Source: Roseivirga ehrenbergii (lineage in GTDB: Bacteria > Bacteroidota > Bacteroidia > Cytophagales > Cyclobacteriaceae). Taken from it: a DNA stretch of 64,000 bases. The position numbers were made by a program, and so were the translations under genes. Below are positions 63,056 through 64,000 of the stretch, in pieces (position 1 is the first letter of the stretch; each line of letters opens with the position of its first letter). Where the stretch lies: assembly GCF_001593005.1 (NCBI RefSeq), contig NZ_LQZQ01000045.1:124001-188000 (forward strand). Reading direction: 5' to 3'. The notes beneath the pieces are model-generated. The model did not search any database and was not told where the DNA came from. It saw only the letters and a program-made list of their open reading frames with translations.

Positions 63056-63290
63056 TCACTTACCGTCACCCCGAACTCGTTTCAGGGTCCGTTTGCTACT
63101 ATTGAAAACATCAGAACTTTAAAACTCGCACGGATGTCCGCCCTCGGGGGCGGTAGGTGGGGGATTTATGCTAAATCTTGACTTTAGAAACGCAGAAGTG
63201 ATTGACTTAAATAACGTGAAAAGATTCCTACGGAATGACGTGCTAAATGAGTTTGTTTCGCCTTGATCCGGAACTTCAGTATCAGCCTAC

Positions 63291-63387
63291 TTTGTGTTAC
63301 TCCGTGCCCTTTGCGGTTTAGTAAACTGTGAGATTGCTTCACGTAGGTGCTTACACTTCAATGTGTATTTGCAGGTTTGCAATGACG
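63291..63387. repeat. Dispersed repeat, unit D
   Basis: Contains CCTTTGCGGTTTAGTAA, GAGATTGCTTCACGTA and TTTGCAATGACG in the same order and spacing as 63547-63642 (unit E). Confidence 0.75.
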
Positions 63388-63443
63388 GTTGAGTAGGTGT
63401 TTATGGCACAAATGTTTGAGTTTTGTGGTGAGCCATCGGTCAC

Positions 63444-63644
63444 CGTCATTGCGATGAATTAGCAGCCGCTAGGCAAGAATTCAGAAGCAATCTCTTTAAT
63501 AAGCTATATGTACGCAGTTCAATTTGCAGTGTATGCATTTTATAAACTTTGCGAAGCTCCGAGTCCTTTGCGGTTTAGTAATCATTGAGATTGCTTCACG
63601 TAAGCTTCATCACTTCGATGTGCACTTGCGGGTTCGCAATGACG
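63444..63644. repeat. Nested palindromic repeat (copy 3)
   Basis: Outer arms CGTCATTGCGA / TCGCAATGACG (63444-63454 and 63634-63644) and inner arms GAAGCAATCTC / GAGATTGCTTC (63484-63494 and 63587-63597) are perfect over 11 bp each. Unit E is its right half. Same family as 21970-22094 and 37886-38142. Confidence 0.85.
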
Positions 63645-63694
63645 CTGCGAATAGACCTTTGCGGTTAAAGTAGTCATTCCATTTAATTACCTCA

Positions 63695-63725
63695 TTTGTA
63701 TTTCAATCTATTACTTATAACTTTG
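63695..63725 (+). promoter_or_regulatory. Consensus promoter of the padR-like gene
   Basis: TTTG (63695-63698), 19-bp spacer, TAACTTTG (63718-63725): exact match to TTTG-N19-TAnnTTTG. Transcription should start near 63732, about 16 nt before the ATG. Confidence 0.85.
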
Positions 63726-63742
63726 TATAACATACAATGTAT
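63725..63742. promoter_or_regulatory. PadR-type operator
   Basis: GTAT-aac-ATAC-aat-GTAT: three alternating 4-bp half-sites, giving two overlapping palindromes (GTATAACATAC and ATACAATGTAT). It covers the predicted transcription start. PadR proteins bind similar ATAC/GTAT palindromes and usually repress themselves. Confidence 0.7.
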
Positions 63743-63747
63743 ATCTT

Positions 63748-64000
63748 ATGAAAAACAAGGGGCTAGGTGAGTTCGAAGAGTTGGTGCTTTTGGCAGTCTG
63801 TATTTTAAAAGGGGAGGCTTACGGCATTAATGTAAAACAGGAAGTAGAAAAGCACAGCGGTCGCTCCATACTTTTGGGGGCGGTGCACATTACCCTCTAT
63901 CGTTTGCAAGACAAAGGTTTGCTCAAATCTGAAATGGGCGGCAACACCGAAAAACGAGGCGACAGACGAAAACGCCTTTTTGAAGTCACTCCTTCGGGCA
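63748..64000 (+). CDS. PadR-family transcriptional regulator (3' end outside window)
   Basis: 84 codons visible from the ATG at 63748, cut by the window end. The winged helix-turn-helix of the PadR family is clear: FEELVLLAVCILKGEAYGIN, then GRSILLGAVHITLYRLQDKG and the wing GGNTEKRGDRRKRLFEVTPS. It probably represses its own gene and a downstream exporter or membrane protein gene beyond the window. Confidence 0.92.
   Translation, partial: MKNKGLGEFEELVLLAVCILKGEAYGINVKQEVEKHSGRSILLGAVHITLYRLQDKGLLKSEMGGNTEKRGDRRKRLFEVTPSG

Larger units (their letters stand above)
62866..63694. other. Gene-free, repeat-dense stretch
   Basis: About 830 bp without a supportable gene. It holds repeat copy C (62987-63055), two related 97-bp units (63291-63387 and 63547-63642) and palindrome copy 3 (63444-63644). 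Confidence 0.8.

Noticed and set aside
62866-63747. Possible CRISPR array because of recurring short units
   Set aside because: Units are few, unequally spaced, in both orientations and imperfect; no cas genes nearby.

Overview
The window looks like a chromosomal segment from a marine-type Bacteroidota bacterium, most likely order Cytophagales. The support is promoters of the form TTTG-N19-TAnnTTTG, weak or absent Shine-Dalgarno sequences, the long Bacteroidota form of IspG (661 aa), and families common in this phylum (DUF6728, DUF4221, DUF2911, TIGR03915/03916). The genus is inferred from protein flavour only. No rRNA, tRNA, CRISPR array or intact insertion sequence was seen.

Layout. 1-12 kb: a truncated DtxR/MntR-type metal regulator with a palindrome inside its promoter, a glycosyltransferase, dapD, a TPR lipoprotein, a membrane-anchored NUC1-type nuclease, a very large beta-propeller/amidohydrolase, an M20 peptidase, an AI-2E-family exporter and accA. 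12-18.5 kb: a GPP34 (GOLPH3-like) protein, sufS-sufU, ispG and small proteins. 18.5-23.2 kb: hisG-hisD-hisC-hisB preceded by a 22-residue leader peptide with six histidines, which starts almost at the predicted transcription start. 23.3-44 kb: mostly housekeeping, envelope and exported proteins (CoA-transferase, M16 peptidase, PabB, YceI, gamma-carbonic anhydrase, DinB, histone-deacetylase-like hydrolase, FG-GAP protein, DPP-IV-like peptidase) plus a ParE/ParD-like toxin-antitoxin pair.

44.2-47.7 kb is the strongest accessory region. A single A/T-rich gene encodes a 1028-aa protein with an Mrr-like PD-(D/E)XK nuclease domain fused to a NACHT STAND NTPase, the architecture of prokaryotic anti-phage sensors. 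It lies between short inverted sequences, and its stop codon falls inside a 3' stem-loop, which suggests cassette-like acquisition. 52.0-56.8 kb: a toxin-antitoxin module is present twice as about 555-bp direct repeats 4229 bp apart. The repeats enclose a radical-SAM/TIGR03915 putative DNA-repair gene pair and a sulfatase. 59.5-63.7 kb: an orphan vgrG-PAAR spike pair lies among several families of short dispersed repeats, with no recognisable effector beside it. The window ends in a PadR-family regulator with a consensus promoter and overlapping operator-like repeats.

Working together: the his genes form one translationally coupled, attenuated operon (hisH, hisA, hisF and hisIE are not here). 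sufS and sufU form an Fe-S/sulfur transfer pair, and IspG is an Fe-S enzyme encoded nearby. The rSAM and TIGR03915 genes overlap and probably act together. Three copies of a nested palindromic element (outer arm CGTCATTGCGA) occur at 22.0, 38.0 and 63.5 kb.
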